From Flammeovirgaceae bacterium SG7u.111 (GTDB taxonomy: Bacteria; Bacteroidota; Bacteroidia; Cytophagales; Flammeovirgaceae): a stretch of DNA of 64,000 nucleotides. Location of the stretch: NCBI GenBank assembly GCA_034044135.1, contig CP139021.1, forward strand, positions 1,193,635-1,257,634. Reading direction: 5' to 3'. The position numbers were made by a program, and so were the translations under genes. Below are positions 44,530-53,840 of the stretch, piece by piece (position 1 is the stretch's first letter; every line of letters begins with the position of its first letter). The notes under the pieces are model-generated. The model had not been told where the DNA came from. It did not search any database and saw only the letters and a list, made by a program, of their open reading frames with translations.

Positions 44530-46887
44530 ATGGCAAGAAAACTACAATTCATAGCGATACTTTTTTTCAGTTTTTGGCATGTGGAGCTATATGGGCAAGA
44601 CAATGTTCTGCTTCAACGAGATGTGTTGGATCTCGAAGATATTCGAAGTATAGAAGATGTAGAAGGGCTAAAGGTTGTGTCGGGAAGTCGTTCATCAAAA
44701 GATCCGGCCGACCTGCCCTTCACTATTTATGTGATTACTCGCGAAGAAATAATTCGGAATGGATACATCACCCTCACCGATGTGATGAAAAGAGTGCCAG
44801 GGATAAAAGTTTCGCAACCTGGTGGTGCAGAGGAAGGTGAGTTATTCTTGATGAGAGGGTTTAAAGGAAATCAATATACCAAAATCTTAGTCAACGATAT
44901 CCCTATTCAGCCGTCTACTACGGGGAGTTTTCCTATTGCAGCTCAGCTACCTATTAGGCAAGCGGAGAGGATTGAGGTTATATTTGGCCCAGCATCTTCT
45001 ATCTACGGAGCAGATGCTACTGCGGGAGTAATAAATATTATCACTAAAGGAGCTAAAGATGGAACATTTGCCCATGCTGATGCCGAACTTGGGCAGTTTG
45101 GATACAATTACTTAAACTTTACAGTAGGTGGGAAAGTGGGGAAAAGCTCGAGTATCTTAGAGTATGCTTTTTATGGGAGCTCTTCTAGCACTTCTGATCT
45201 TAATGTGGTGTATGACGAAGACTTTTTGTATCACCCCTTAGCTGTTTTTCAATTAAGCTATCCTGATTCTACGTTCAATATTAATGGGACGAATTATCTT
45301 CCGCTAGAAATCAACGATGAGATGCTGGAAAAGGAAGGGGTGGACCCAGAAGATTTTAAAAAAGAACTTTACCAACCTTTTTATGAAGGAACAACTTCTT
45401 CTCCTGAGTTTAGTAGTATTCCGCAAAGCAGCAGGCAATTAGGGGTAGAATTAAAATATAAGGGCTGGACCTTTCGCTACAGTGATATGTACCGCAAAGT
45501 GCATTCGAGCGTAGCAATTTCAACTTATCATTATTCAAGATCATACCCGCAAGTATTTTTGGGGGAGTATATCAGGAGGGGGACTGTTAGCTATGAGAAG
45601 TCGTGGGAGAAAATATCATCCACTACAAATTTGTCTTATTTGAGCCTTAGGCAAGATAATAACTCTGCACATTCGGTAAACTACCCTAATCTTGAGAATT
45701 CTAATATAGCTTATCTATATCAAGCATCCGACGACTTATTTCTGGAGCAGTATTTTACCTACCAGCCCACAGATAAGGTGGAACTAGTAATGGGGGCAAC
45801 TTATCAGTATTCGGGTAATTTGCCGAAAACCAACGAACTTGAATCTCCTTTCGATATCAAAAGCTATGCACCGTTTAGCCTTGAGCGTACTAGACCACAT
45901 CCAGTATATGGTTTTTTTGGCTATAATCCCCTGAGGTTTTCTAATGCAGCGGGATATGTACAACTTTTTTATTCAGTAAAAAAACTTCGGTTTATGCTGG
46001 GCTTGCGTGGAGATAGAGATTCGAGATATGGAGCTAAAATCAATCCTCGGATAGCTTTTTTGTATGAGTTGACCCCTAATGCGAAATTGTATACATCTTA
46101 TGGGACATCTTACCGCGCTCCTTCTTCTTTGTTAGCTTATAGCTCACTTGTGGTGCCTTATGACGCTACTAACATGAAGCTTAGTTATCAGATTGTACCT
46201 AATCCTGACCTCAAGGCAGAAACCTTTTCGGCTGTAGAGCTTGGGTACAGGCATAATTTAAATAAGAATTGGTCACTGAATATGTCAGGTTATTTCAATC
46301 AAATTGAAGATTTGATAGTTCCACAGGTTGTTTCTTTAGATACAGTACTTTATCCGAATGGTGCTCCTGGAGATACGAGGACTTTTCTGAATAGTAGTTC
46401 TGCCACTTCGACCCTATTTGGCTTGCAGATGACTGTAAAGGGAAAAGATATTATTCCTTCTGTAAAGCTTATGACTGACTTACACATCTCGCTTTCAGAA
46501 GGAAAAGAAATTTTGCCTGATGGAGGAACAAAAATCTCCCTTTTTCGAGAAATGCCAGGGTATATAGGTCAGTTAAATGTTTCTTTGTTTCCTACCAAAA
46601 ATTTGTATTTGAACTTTACCAATACGATGACAAGCAGTTGGTTACGTTCCTTTATTCCTGATGCAGACCAAGTAAACGAGCCTCTTTATAAGATAGATGG
46701 TTATTACACCCTCGATTTCTTGGGTCGCTATTATATTAGTACTAATATTAGCAGTTATGTGCGTGTTACGAATGTATTTGATAAAAAATATGGTGGAATA
46801 GCTGCTACAGGGCTAGATGTCGATCTTATTTACAATCCACAGCCTGGGCGGAATATACAGGTAGGATTGTCATTTAACTTAGAGTAG
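44530..46887 (+). CDS. TonB-dependent outer-membrane receptor (Cir/BtuB-like, not SusC)
   Basis: A 785-residue receptor with signal peptide MARKLQFIAILFFSFWHVEL. The plug domain (about 55-175) has DLPFTIYVITREEIIRNGY, LTDVMKRVPGIKVS, the FLMRGF strand and ERIEVIFGPASSIYGADATAG followed by VINIITK. The barrel then runs to a C-terminus of RVTNVFDKKYGG and VGLSFNLE, ending in an aromatic/acidic pair as in other receptors. It lacks the N-terminal carboxypeptidase-like domain of SusC proteins, so it more likely takes a siderophore, cobalamin or similar compact ligand than a glycan. A TPR histidine kinase starts only 33 bases after its stop, so the two are probably one operon. Confidence 0.92.
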   Translation: MARKLQFIAILFFSFWHVELYGQDNVLLQRDVLDLEDIRSIEDVEGLKVVSGSRSSKDPADLPFTIYVITREEIIRNGYITLTDVMKRVPGIKVSQPGGAEEGELFLMRGFKGNQYTKILVNDIPIQPSTTGSFPIAAQLPIRQAERIEVIFGPASSIYGADATAGVINIITKGAKDGTFAHADAELGQFGYNYLNFTVGGKVGKSSSILEYAFYGSSSSTSDLNVVYDEDFLYHPLAVFQLSYPDSTFNINGTNYLPLEINDEMLEKEGVDPEDFKKELYQPFYEGTTSSPEFSSIPQSSRQLGVELKYKGWTFRYSDMYRKVHSSVAISTYHYSRSYPQVFLGEYIRRGTVSYEKSWEKISSTTNLSYLSLRQDNNSAHSVNYPNLENSNIAYLYQASDDLFLEQYFTYQPTDKVELVMGATYQYSGNLPKTNELESPFDIKSYAPFSLERTRPHPVYGFFGYNPLRFSNAAGYVQLFYSVKKLRFMLGLRGDRDSRYGAKINPRIAFLYELTPNAKLYTSYGTSYRAPSSLLAYSSLVVPYDATNMKLSYQIVPNPDLKAETFSAVELGYRHNLNKNWSLNMSGYFNQIEDLIVPQVVSLDTVLYPNGAPGDTRTFLNSSSATSTLFGLQMTVKGKDIIPSVKLMTDLHISLSEGKEILPDGGTKISLFREMPGYIGQLNVSLFPTKNLYLNFTNTMTSSWLRSFIPDADQVNEPLYKIDGYYTLDFLGRYYISTNISSYVRVTNVFDKKYGGIAATGLDVDLIYNPQPGRNIQVGLSFNLE

Positions 46888-46920
46888 TAAGACCCTAAAA
46901 AGTAAAAAACAAGAACTAAT

Positions 46921-49725
46921 TTGAGTAGAAGAGATTTGATAGCGAGTTGGAAAAAAAGAGCAAAGGTATTTTATGCTTTCGTTTTCTTTTGCTGTGCTTT
47001 TTCGGGGGCTACATTGGCTCAAGAGCGCATAGAATCTTTTTCCGACATGCTTAATTATTATGACGGAGATAGCGCTGGAATAGAGGATTTGCTAGAAGAA
47101 GCCTATAGTTTTCTGGCTGTTGGGAAGACCAGTGAGGCGTTGCAAATAGCTGAAAGAAGTTGGGCATTGGCCAACCACACTGGATATTTAAGGGGCAAAG
47201 CTAAAAGTCTGATTTTGATGGGAGAAATAGATGAAGCGGAAGATCAACCTGGGGCTGCTCTTAAAAACTACATTGGGGCATTAGATATCTTTTCCCAAGC
47301 AGAAGATACGATGGGATTGGCGGAGGCGAACATGATGCTTGGTAACCTTTATGAAAGCTTGGATGCATGGGGAAGGGCTTCCGAATACTATGCAAATGCC
47401 TTCACTGCTTTCGACAACCTGAAGGAACGCCAGTGGCAAATTATGTCTTTGGAAAAAGTGGGTGAGCTCAGTAAAAAAGCAAAGCTCTATGACTATGCAA
47501 CCTTACATTACGAACACTTACTAGATCTTTATTACCTAGAAGATGATCAGTACTCTGTGGCAAAAACTCTTGGAAATTTGGTGAGTGTCAATAAATTACG
47601 GGAAAGGTACCAAGTGGCTCTCAACTATAACCTAGACTTGCTAGAACAGCTAAGAAACTTGGGTGACTCGGCGGGAGTAGCGGTAGCTTACAATAATATC
47701 GGCTTTCTCAATACCAATTTAGGTGATTACCCAAATGCAGTTCTCTATTTCCAAAAAGCATTTAAGCTAGATGATGAGTTGTATAGCGATGAGTGGAAAA
47801 ATGCTACTACCCTGATAAACATGGGTATTTCTTTCCAAAATATGGGAATGTACAACGATGCCATTCCTAGGTTAGAAGCAGCGCTTTTGATTTATTCCAC
47901 CCTTGGAGATAAAGACAAGGCTGTGGAGGTGAAAAATATGCTAGCCAAGATATTGGTGCTAAAAGATGATATGTACGAGGCGGAAGTTTATGCTGAAGAA
48001 GCTGTGGTAGAAGCAAAGGAGGCGAAGGATAGAAAAGTACTAATGAACTCGTACCTTACCTATAGCGAAGTATTGCAAGCGAAAGGGAAATATGAAAAAG
48101 CCTTGGAAAGCTACAAAAGCTACCTCAACTTCAAAGACTCACTCACTCTTGCTGAAAAGCTAGCTCAAGATTCGAAAGATAAGACATTGCTTGCTCTTGA
48201 AAAACAGGATAGAGAGATTAAACTTCAACTTGCAGATGATGCTCGTAAAGATATGGCTATCAGGCAGTATCAATTGGAGATGGATAAGCAAATGCAGCAA
48301 GTAGAACTTATGCAATCCGAGCAGGCTATTCGTGATTATGAAATTAGGGAGGAGCAGCTGGAGAAGGATAAAAGCCTTCAGCGCTTGGCTCTGGAAAAAG
48401 AGAAATTGAATGCCCAATACCAAGCAGAAGCCATAAAAGCACTAGAAGCCGATAAGCTTCGGAAGGAGTTGGAGATAAAAGAAAGAGAAACAGCGAACCG
48501 TGCCAGGCTACAGCAGATAGAGATGTTGGAGCAAGGAAAAAAGAATGCGGAAAGGGAGCGGAACAGGGCAAGGTGGATTTTGGGGTTATTTATTGTGATT
48601 TCTGTTTTGGTTATAGTTGGGCTTATTTTTACCTTTTTTGTAAATAAAAAGCTAAAGAGACAGAAACGGGAGATTGAGAAAATAAACCAAGAAATCAGCC
48701 TCAAAAATGAGGAGGTAATGGCGCAGTCGGAAAAGCTGAAGATTGCTAATGACGAAATACAGTTAAGCCATGCAGAGCTAGAGCAAAAAACCGAAGAGGT
48801 GATTACCCAGTCGGAAAGGTTGAAGCAAGCTAACTCAGAAATAGCTCAACAAAGAGATGAAATTATTCGCTCATATGAAACCCTCGAAAATACGCATTTC
48901 CAACTAAAAACTACTCAAAGTCAGTTGGTGGACTCCGAAAAAATGGCTTCGCTCGGTCAGCTTACGGCTGGGATAGCCCATGAAATCAATAATCCTATCA
49001 ATTTTGTTTCGGGCAATGTATTGCCTCTTCGCCGTGATTTAGATGATATCAAGCAATTTATTGAGAAAGCAAAGAGGCTGGATGCTTCAAATAATATTTC
49101 CGAAGAGCTAAAAGGGTTGAGAGAGTTTTCCCAAGAAATTGATTTGGAGTATGTATTGCAAGAAATTGATTCATTGGTAAATGGGATAGAAGAAGGGGCT
49201 GTTCGGACAAAGGAAATCGTGCTGGGACTCAGAAACTTCTCGAGGCTCGATGAAAACGATTTCAAAACTACGGATGTCCATATTGGGCTTGATTCTACCC
49301 TCACTTTGCTGCAAAGTAAGTTCAAAGGGAAAGTAGAAGTGCATAAAAACTATGGAGACCTACAACCAATCGAATGCTTGCCCGGTCAGCTCAACCAAGC
49401 TTTCATGAATATATTGGGTAATGCCTCCGATGCTATAGATAAGAAAGGGAAAATCTGTATCTCTACAGTGCAGCATGCGGAACGGGTAGAGATCAGTATA
49501 AAAGATAATGGCAACGGAATGCCTGAGCATGTGAGAAGGAAAATATTTGAACCATTTTTTACAACTAAAGATGTAGGCAAGGGAACAGGATTGGGCTTGT
49601 CTATCACGTATGGGATTATAGAGAGGCACAATGGAGCTGTAAAAGTAAGCTCAGAGGAAGGGAAAGGGACAGAGTTTTTGATCACGTTACCAGTTTCCCA
49701 GCCTTCTGAAGTTTCTAAGGCATAA
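46921..49725 (+). CDS. TPR-repeat membrane sensor histidine kinase
   Basis: A 934-residue protein starting at TTG, which leads into a signal peptide (FYAFVFFCCAFSGATLAQ); no ATG is available before it. The periplasmic part has about eight tetratricopeptide repeats (about 55-400, for example VAVAYNNIGFLNTNLGDYPNAVLYFQ split across two helices). A long charged coiled coil (about 420-545) precedes one membrane helix (WILGLFIVISVLVIVGLIF, about 552-570). A cytoplasmic coiled coil leads to the kinase core: MASLGQLTAGIAHEINNP (His about 687), LNQAFMNILGNASDAID, DNGNGMP and GKGTGLGLSITYGI. There is no receiver domain and no adjacent regulator gene. Its position behind a TonB receptor suggests it reports on the receptor's ligand or on envelope state; this is inference. 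Confidence 0.9.
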   Translation: MSRRDLIASWKKRAKVFYAFVFFCCAFSGATLAQERIESFSDMLNYYDGDSAGIEDLLEEAYSFLAVGKTSEALQIAERSWALANHTGYLRGKAKSLILMGEIDEAEDQPGAALKNYIGALDIFSQAEDTMGLAEANMMLGNLYESLDAWGRASEYYANAFTAFDNLKERQWQIMSLEKVGELSKKAKLYDYATLHYEHLLDLYYLEDDQYSVAKTLGNLVSVNKLRERYQVALNYNLDLLEQLRNLGDSAGVAVAYNNIGFLNTNLGDYPNAVLYFQKAFKLDDELYSDEWKNATTLINMGISFQNMGMYNDAIPRLEAALLIYSTLGDKDKAVEVKNMLAKILVLKDDMYEAEVYAEEAVVEAKEAKDRKVLMNSYLTYSEVLQAKGKYEKALESYKSYLNFKDSLTLAEKLAQDSKDKTLLALEKQDREIKLQLADDARKDMAIRQYQLEMDKQMQQVELMQSEQAIRDYEIREEQLEKDKSLQRLALEKEKLNAQYQAEAIKALEADKLRKELEIKERETANRARLQQIEMLEQGKKNAERERNRARWILGLFIVISVLVIVGLIFTFFVNKKLKRQKREIEKINQEISLKNEEVMAQSEKLKIANDEIQLSHAELEQKTEEVITQSERLKQANSEIAQQRDEIIRSYETLENTHFQLKTTQSQLVDSEKMASLGQLTAGIAHEINNPINFVSGNVLPLRRDLDDIKQFIEKAKRLDASNNISEELKGLREFSQEIDLEYVLQEIDSLVNGIEEGAVRTKEIVLGLRNFSRLDENDFKTTDVHIGLDSTLTLLQSKFKGKVEVHKNYGDLQPIECLPGQLNQAFMNILGNASDAIDKKGKICISTVQHAERVEISIKDNGNGMPEHVRRKIFEPFFTTKDVGKGTGLGLSITYGIIERHNGAVKVSSEEGKGTEFLITLPVSQPSEVSKA

Positions 49726-49727
49726 AA

Positions 49728-49756
49728 AAAACGCCCTCAATTTGAGGGCGTTTTAT
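49728..49756 (+). terminator. Intrinsic terminator of the TonB receptor/kinase operon
   Basis: AACGCCCTCAA and TTTGAGGGCGTT form a tight stem preceded by eight A and followed by a T-rich tail, directly after the stop codon. Confidence 0.9.
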
Positions 49757-50231
49757 TATATGAAGTGTGTTTGTTAGCTTAAATTTATTAAAGTCAATAT
49801 ATCGTTGTTAATTTTTTTGATTAGTTAATTCTTGTTTGTCGGTAGTTTAGTTTATTAAAGTACGCTTGTTTTGCGTGATACACTATAGAAACGACCTTTT
49901 CCTAAAAATTATCCTTAGTGATTCACCTTGGGGTAACATTCAAGTGTGCTTCTGTGTAATACATGTCTTCTGTTTGGTTGTTTTATGGCTTTATTAACAC
50001 CGATTTGTGGACAACTAACATCATTTGCCGCAGTAGAAAATCCTAAATAGGGAAAGGTTTTGTGTCTATCAGTACTAGTCTGTGAAATCACGTTGTTATG
50101 AAATTCCTGATATGGGAATAGTGCTTAATATCAGTGTTTTATATCATATGTAAGATTTTTTATTTTTTTTACACCTTTTTGCTTTTCATATTGAGTAATA
50201 ATTAGACTTTTCATTAACATATTTGATACAA
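49757..50231. other. Intergenic region upstream of the HD-domain gene
   Basis: 475 AT-rich bases; no gene, hairpin or repeat is convincing. Confidence 0.5.
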
Positions 50232-50834
50232 ATGCAGAATAATTTAGTAGTAGAAAGACTGAAGTCCCAAATAGCTTTCATAGCTGAGGTTGATCAGATC
50301 AAGCATATAGTGCGTATGAATTATCTTAGCGATGGTTCTCGAAGAGAGAATGATGCAGAGCACTCGTGGCACCTTGCCTTAATGGCTGTTTTATTAGCCG
50401 AACATGCCAATGAACCCAATCTTGATGTGGGCAAGGCAGTAAAAATGGTGTTGATACACGACGTGGTAGAAATTGATGCTGGTGACACCTACGCATACGA
50501 TGCGAAAGGGATGGAAGATCAGGCAGAGCGTGAGCAAAAAGCAGCAGACAGGATTTTTGCCATCTTACCAGAAGACCAAGCCAAAGAGTTCAGGGCTATT
50601 TGGGATGAGTTTGAAGAAAGAAAAACGCCCGAGGCAAAGTACGCAGCCGCACTAGACCGCTTACATCCCATGTTGCTTAACTTTCTTAGTGGTGGCAAAT
50701 CGTGGATTGACAATGGCATTACCCAAGAGATGGCGAGGAACAGGAATAAGCATGCAGCCGAAGGTTCGGAAACTCTTTGGAATTTTGCCGAACACCTCAT
50801 TAAAGAATCTGGCGAGAATGGGTATTTGAAATGA
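50232..50834 (+). CDS. HD-domain phosphohydrolase (YfbR/HDDC2-like)
   Basis: A 200-residue cytoplasmic enzyme from the ATG before QNNLVVERLKSQ; a TTG three codons earlier is open but unnecessary. The metal-binding HD motif is laid out as in 5'-nucleotidase YfbR and human HDDC2: RRENDAEHSWHLALMAVLLA (first His), VLIHDVVEIDAGDTYAYD (HD pair), and AALDRLHPMLLNF (last Asp). Such enzymes remove phosphate from deoxyribonucleoside monophosphates. The gene precedes the ABC exporter by 70 bases on the same strand and may share its transcript, though no functional link is evident. Confidence 0.88.
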   Translation: MQNNLVVERLKSQIAFIAEVDQIKHIVRMNYLSDGSRRENDAEHSWHLALMAVLLAEHANEPNLDVGKAVKMVLIHDVVEIDAGDTYAYDAKGMEDQAEREQKAADRIFAILPEDQAKEFRAIWDEFEERKTPEAKYAAALDRLHPMLLNFLSGGKSWIDNGITQEMARNRNKHAAEGSETLWNFAEHLIKESGENGYLK

Positions 50835-50904
50835 TTTCGGTTAATCTTCCTAAATTTGGGAGTAACACAAATCACTTTTACCCTTAATTACGAACAAAAG
50901 GAGA

Positions 50905-52701
50905 ATGACCGAATCGCCCGAACCAATGTGGAGGCTGGCCAGCTATCTGCGGAAATATACTGGGAATCTCATTTTTGCAATTTCCTCCAGTACAAGCTAC
51001 AAAGTGCTGGACATGATGCCCCCGCTCATGGTTGGTTGGCTGGTCGATACGGTGGCTGGAAGTCCACAACCTTGGTCGGTAAAATTGGCTAATTCGGATG
51101 GGATTTGGGAAAATGTACTCGTGGTCTGCCTGCTAGTAGGCATTGTTTTTTTCTTTGAAAGCCTTACCGAATGGCTTCTGAAATCAAGTTACTTGCGCTT
51201 GGCGCAAAAGGTGCAGCACGACCTTCGCTTAGATGCCTACCATCAGTTACAAAACAGAGAAATTGCCTATTTTGAGCAAAACCGTACGGGCAATCTCATG
51301 ACTATGCTCAACGACGATATCAACCAGTTAGAGCGATTCCTCAACGATAGCTTCAATCAAATTATCCAGCTTGTCGTCTTATTTATTTTCGCCTTCTTTG
51401 CCCTTTTCAGTATTTCTTGGGAATTGGCACTAATTGCCTTAGCGCCCATGCCATTTATTATTTGGGGCAGTTTTCATTTCCAAAAAATCATCTCTCCTCG
51501 CTACCAAAAAGTCCGCAATGCAGTGGGCGAACTTAGCAGTAGGTTGGAAAATAATATTTCGGGAATTTTGGTGGTAAAAAGTTTTGCTGCTGAAAGTTAT
51601 GAATACGAGCGGGTAAAGGAGGCTTCCGAGGCTTACCAAAAAGCTAATTTTGAAGCAATCAAATACAATGCGCTGTACATGCCCCTCATCCGGATGTTGA
51701 TAGCTGCCGGAATGGTTGCAGGTTTGGTGTTAGGAGCGTACCAAGTGCTAGATGAAAACAGTGGGGTTACGGTAGGTCAGCTCACACTTTTTGCCATGTT
51801 GCTCCAACGGATTTTATGGCCTATAACGCTTCTTGGGATGATTTTCAATGAATACGAGCGTGCAAAAGCAAGTGCGAGGCGAGTGTTTGGCCTGATGGAT
51901 GCACCTAATGAGGTCACTGATCCGGTCGAACCAGCTGAGCTTGGTAAAGTGAGGGGGGAAATTGCACTCGAAAACATTTCATTTTCATACAATAGCCACA
52001 GCGAGGTATTAAAAAACATTGACTTGCGCTTAGCTCCAGGCGAAACGGTAGGGATAGCTGGGACAACAGGCTCGGGCAAAACTACCTTAGTCAAACTCTT
52101 ACTTCGGCTCTACGATGTTTCCCAAGGAGTCATCAAGCTTGATGGGGTTGATATCAGACAAATTAGTCTGAAAGACTTGCGCAAAAATATAGCCTTGGTA
52201 AGCCAAGATGTGTATTTGTTTCATGGTACTATCCGAGAAAATATTGCCTATGGAATGGATGGGTGTAGCAAGAAAGATATAGAACTGGCTTCCCGCAAAG
52301 CCCAACTAGATGAATTTGTGGAGTCTCTTCCTGAGGGATATGATACCATAGTGGGGGAAAGGGGAATGAAGCTTTCGGGTGGTCAACGCCAACGGATCAG
52401 CATCGCCCGGGCTATCCTCAAGAATGCCTCAATCTTAATTTTGGATGAAGCCACCAGCGCTGTTGATACTGAAACAGAACGGGCTATCCAAGAAAACCTC
52501 AACCAGCTTGCCCAAGGGCGAACCGCACTTATAATAGCACACAGGCTTTCGACCATCCGCCATGCTGATAGTATATTGGTAATAAAAGACGGTCAAGTTT
52601 CCGAACGGGGTACGCATAATGAACTCCTTTCCCACAATGGCTTGTACCATGATCTTTGGAATGTGCAAACAGGGGAGATCGAAGAGGGGTTAAAAAAGTA
52701 A
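50905..52701 (+). CDS. ABC exporter, fused membrane and ATPase domains (MsbA/MDR type)
   Basis: A 598-residue half-transporter that should work as a homodimer. Six membrane helices lie in about 20-320, with the conserved cytoplasmic loops QNREIAYFEQNRTGNLMTML and RLENNISGILVVKSF. The ATPase domain (about 350-590) has Walker A GTTGSGKTTLVKLL, Q-loop VSQDVYLFHGTI, signature LSGGQRQRISIARAIL, Walker B ILILDEATSAVD and H-loop IAHRLSTI. It exports a lipid, drug or peptide; the substrate cannot be read from sequence. It ends just before a hairpin terminator. Confidence 0.92.
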   Translation: MTESPEPMWRLASYLRKYTGNLIFAISSSTSYKVLDMMPPLMVGWLVDTVAGSPQPWSVKLANSDGIWENVLVVCLLVGIVFFFESLTEWLLKSSYLRLAQKVQHDLRLDAYHQLQNREIAYFEQNRTGNLMTMLNDDINQLERFLNDSFNQIIQLVVLFIFAFFALFSISWELALIALAPMPFIIWGSFHFQKIISPRYQKVRNAVGELSSRLENNISGILVVKSFAAESYEYERVKEASEAYQKANFEAIKYNALYMPLIRMLIAAGMVAGLVLGAYQVLDENSGVTVGQLTLFAMLLQRILWPITLLGMIFNEYERAKASARRVFGLMDAPNEVTDPVEPAELGKVRGEIALENISFSYNSHSEVLKNIDLRLAPGETVGIAGTTGSGKTTLVKLLLRLYDVSQGVIKLDGVDIRQISLKDLRKNIALVSQDVYLFHGTIRENIAYGMDGCSKKDIELASRKAQLDEFVESLPEGYDTIVGERGMKLSGGQRQRISIARAILKNASILILDEATSAVDTETERAIQENLNQLAQGRTALIIAHRLSTIRHADSILVIKDGQVSERGTHNELLSHNGLYHDLWNVQTGEIEEGLKK

Positions 52702-52738
52702 ACCTGAGGTATTTGAAAAAACACCTCAGGTTTATTGT
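52699..52738. terminator. Intrinsic terminator between convergent genes
   Basis: AAACCTGAGGT and ACCTCAGGTTT pair across 12 bases, starting within the ABC exporter's stop codon. A moderately T-rich tail follows on the plus strand, and an A/T-rich one on the minus strand. Confidence 0.85.
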
Positions 52739-52741
52739 TTC

Positions 52742-53500
52742 TTATTCGATGGTGAGAAAAGAGGGTGGGGGAGTGAAGAAGTTGGAGTCTACTTCTACAA
52801 ACTGGATATTTTTAAGGGTCGCTTCTCCCAATTGTTCAGTCAGGCCTTTGTCTTCTTTCCATCCCCAAAAAGACCAAGTTTGTGCGATTGGAACACCATC
52901 GATTTCTGTATAATCGGCATACGAAATAGCGTGAGGATCGGCTTCAGCTTCTTCCTTGGTTTTACCAGCGGTAACTATGTAAGCCGCCGTTTCAAGCAAA
53001 TGAGTTTCTTTATTTGAATAGAGAACATACCAATCGTCTGGAGCATCGCCTGTGCCTGGGGCAAAGGTGAGTTTGTGAGTATCAAAAGTTTCCCCGTTGA
53101 GCGTGCTATTCTCATAAGGCGAAAGCTTTGTGCCCCCATCGCTCAGTTTGTGTGGCAAAAGGAAAAAGTACGACCAAGTATAAGCATCGAACCGAACTCC
53201 CTTGGTATTGGTGATGTCGGGAGAATAATACACTTGATCTTTCACATACATGATCTTGCTGCTGTCCCCATATTCTATGAGTCCTTTGCTCGAATTGGTC
53301 AGAAGGGTAATAGTTCCATTTAGGCGTTCTTTGCCTCCAAACTTTAGGGCAAGATCAAATCTGACAGCTTCTTTGTCCAAAAAGGCTGATTTCTGATGGG
53401 CACTTTCTGTTTTTTCAACAAAGCTTTGTTCTTTTTTAGGAGCTGAGCAAGCTGCCATTGTCATAATAAGCAGAAGAACTGCATTGATATTACGTTTCAT
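52742..53500 (-). CDS. Lipoprotein, DUF6503-like
   Basis: A 252-residue lipoprotein: the signal peptide MKRNINAVLLLIMTMAAC ends in a lipobox cysteine at residue 18, followed by SAPKKEQ. The body alternates strands and turns (FGGKERLNGTITLLTNSSKG, GVRFDAYTWSYFFLLPHKL, ISYADYTEIDGVPIAQTWSF), which resembles DUF6503 and related LolA-like half-barrels of Bacteroidota; the assignment is from memory and moderate. It is a single gene. A perfect 14-bp inverted repeat 27 bases before the ATG (53527-53561) may control it. Confidence 0.75.
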   Translation of the reverse strand: MKRNINAVLLLIMTMAACSAPKKEQSFVEKTESAHQKSAFLDKEAVRFDLALKFGGKERLNGTITLLTNSSKGLIEYGDSSKIMYVKDQVYYSPDITNTKGVRFDAYTWSYFFLLPHKLSDGGTKLSPYENSTLNGETFDTHKLTFAPGTGDAPDDWYVLYSNKETHLLETAAYIVTAGKTKEEAEADPHAISYADYTEIDGVPIAQTWSFWGWKEDKGLTEQLGEATLKNIQFVEVDSNFFTPPPSFLTIE

Positions 53501-53526
53501 TTTTTTCTGTTTTTTGCTGGTTCAAA

Positions 53527-53561
53527 TATGAATGAGATACTATATCGGTATCTCATTCATA
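53527..53561. promoter_or_regulatory. 14-bp perfect inverted repeat upstream of the lipoprotein gene
   Basis: TATGAATGAGATAC (53527-53540) and GTATCTCATTCATA (53548-53561) are exact reverse complements separated by seven bases. The site is 27 bases upstream of the minus-strand ATG. It could be an operator or a hairpin in the leader; there is no T-run suggesting termination. Confidence 0.5.
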
Positions 53562-53664
53562 ACATATCAACCTTGATCTTGTTTAGCGCAAAATTGCAGA
53601 AAACATAAGAGGGGTGAATAGGATAAAGTTTCCCGATGTTGGCACTTTGTTTTTTTGAAACTTA

Positions 53665-53840
53665 GAAGCTGTTTTGAAATGTATTTTCAAAATTCTTATG
53701 TGCTTCTTTTGACGCATAATTTCGGCTAGTCGCCCGCGTTAAAATCTCCGCAGATAGCTCCACTATCTTTGTCTATTTTGCCTTATTCTGCATCCAAAAT
53801 AAGCGATAACAATTTTTAAATATAATTCCCAAACAGCTTC
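53665..53840. mobile_element. 176-bp MITE with TTA target duplication
   Basis: The ends GAAGCTGTTTTGAAAT and, inverted, GAAGCTGTTTGGGAAT agree at 23 of the first 31 positions. TTA flanks both sides (53662-53664 and 53841-53843), which is the TNA duplication of IS1031-group IS5 elements. The interior has no open frame but contains a small hairpin (AGATAG/CTATCT) and a GC-rich block. The right TTA is, on the minus strand, the TAA stop codon of the SIMPL gene. Confidence 0.7.

Larger units (their letters stand above)
53501..53840. other. Gap between two minus-strand genes, holding a palindrome and a MITE
   Basis: This 340-base gap is mostly accounted for by the inverted repeat at 53527-53561 and the 176-bp MITE at 53665-53840. 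No gene is seen. Confidence 0.6.
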
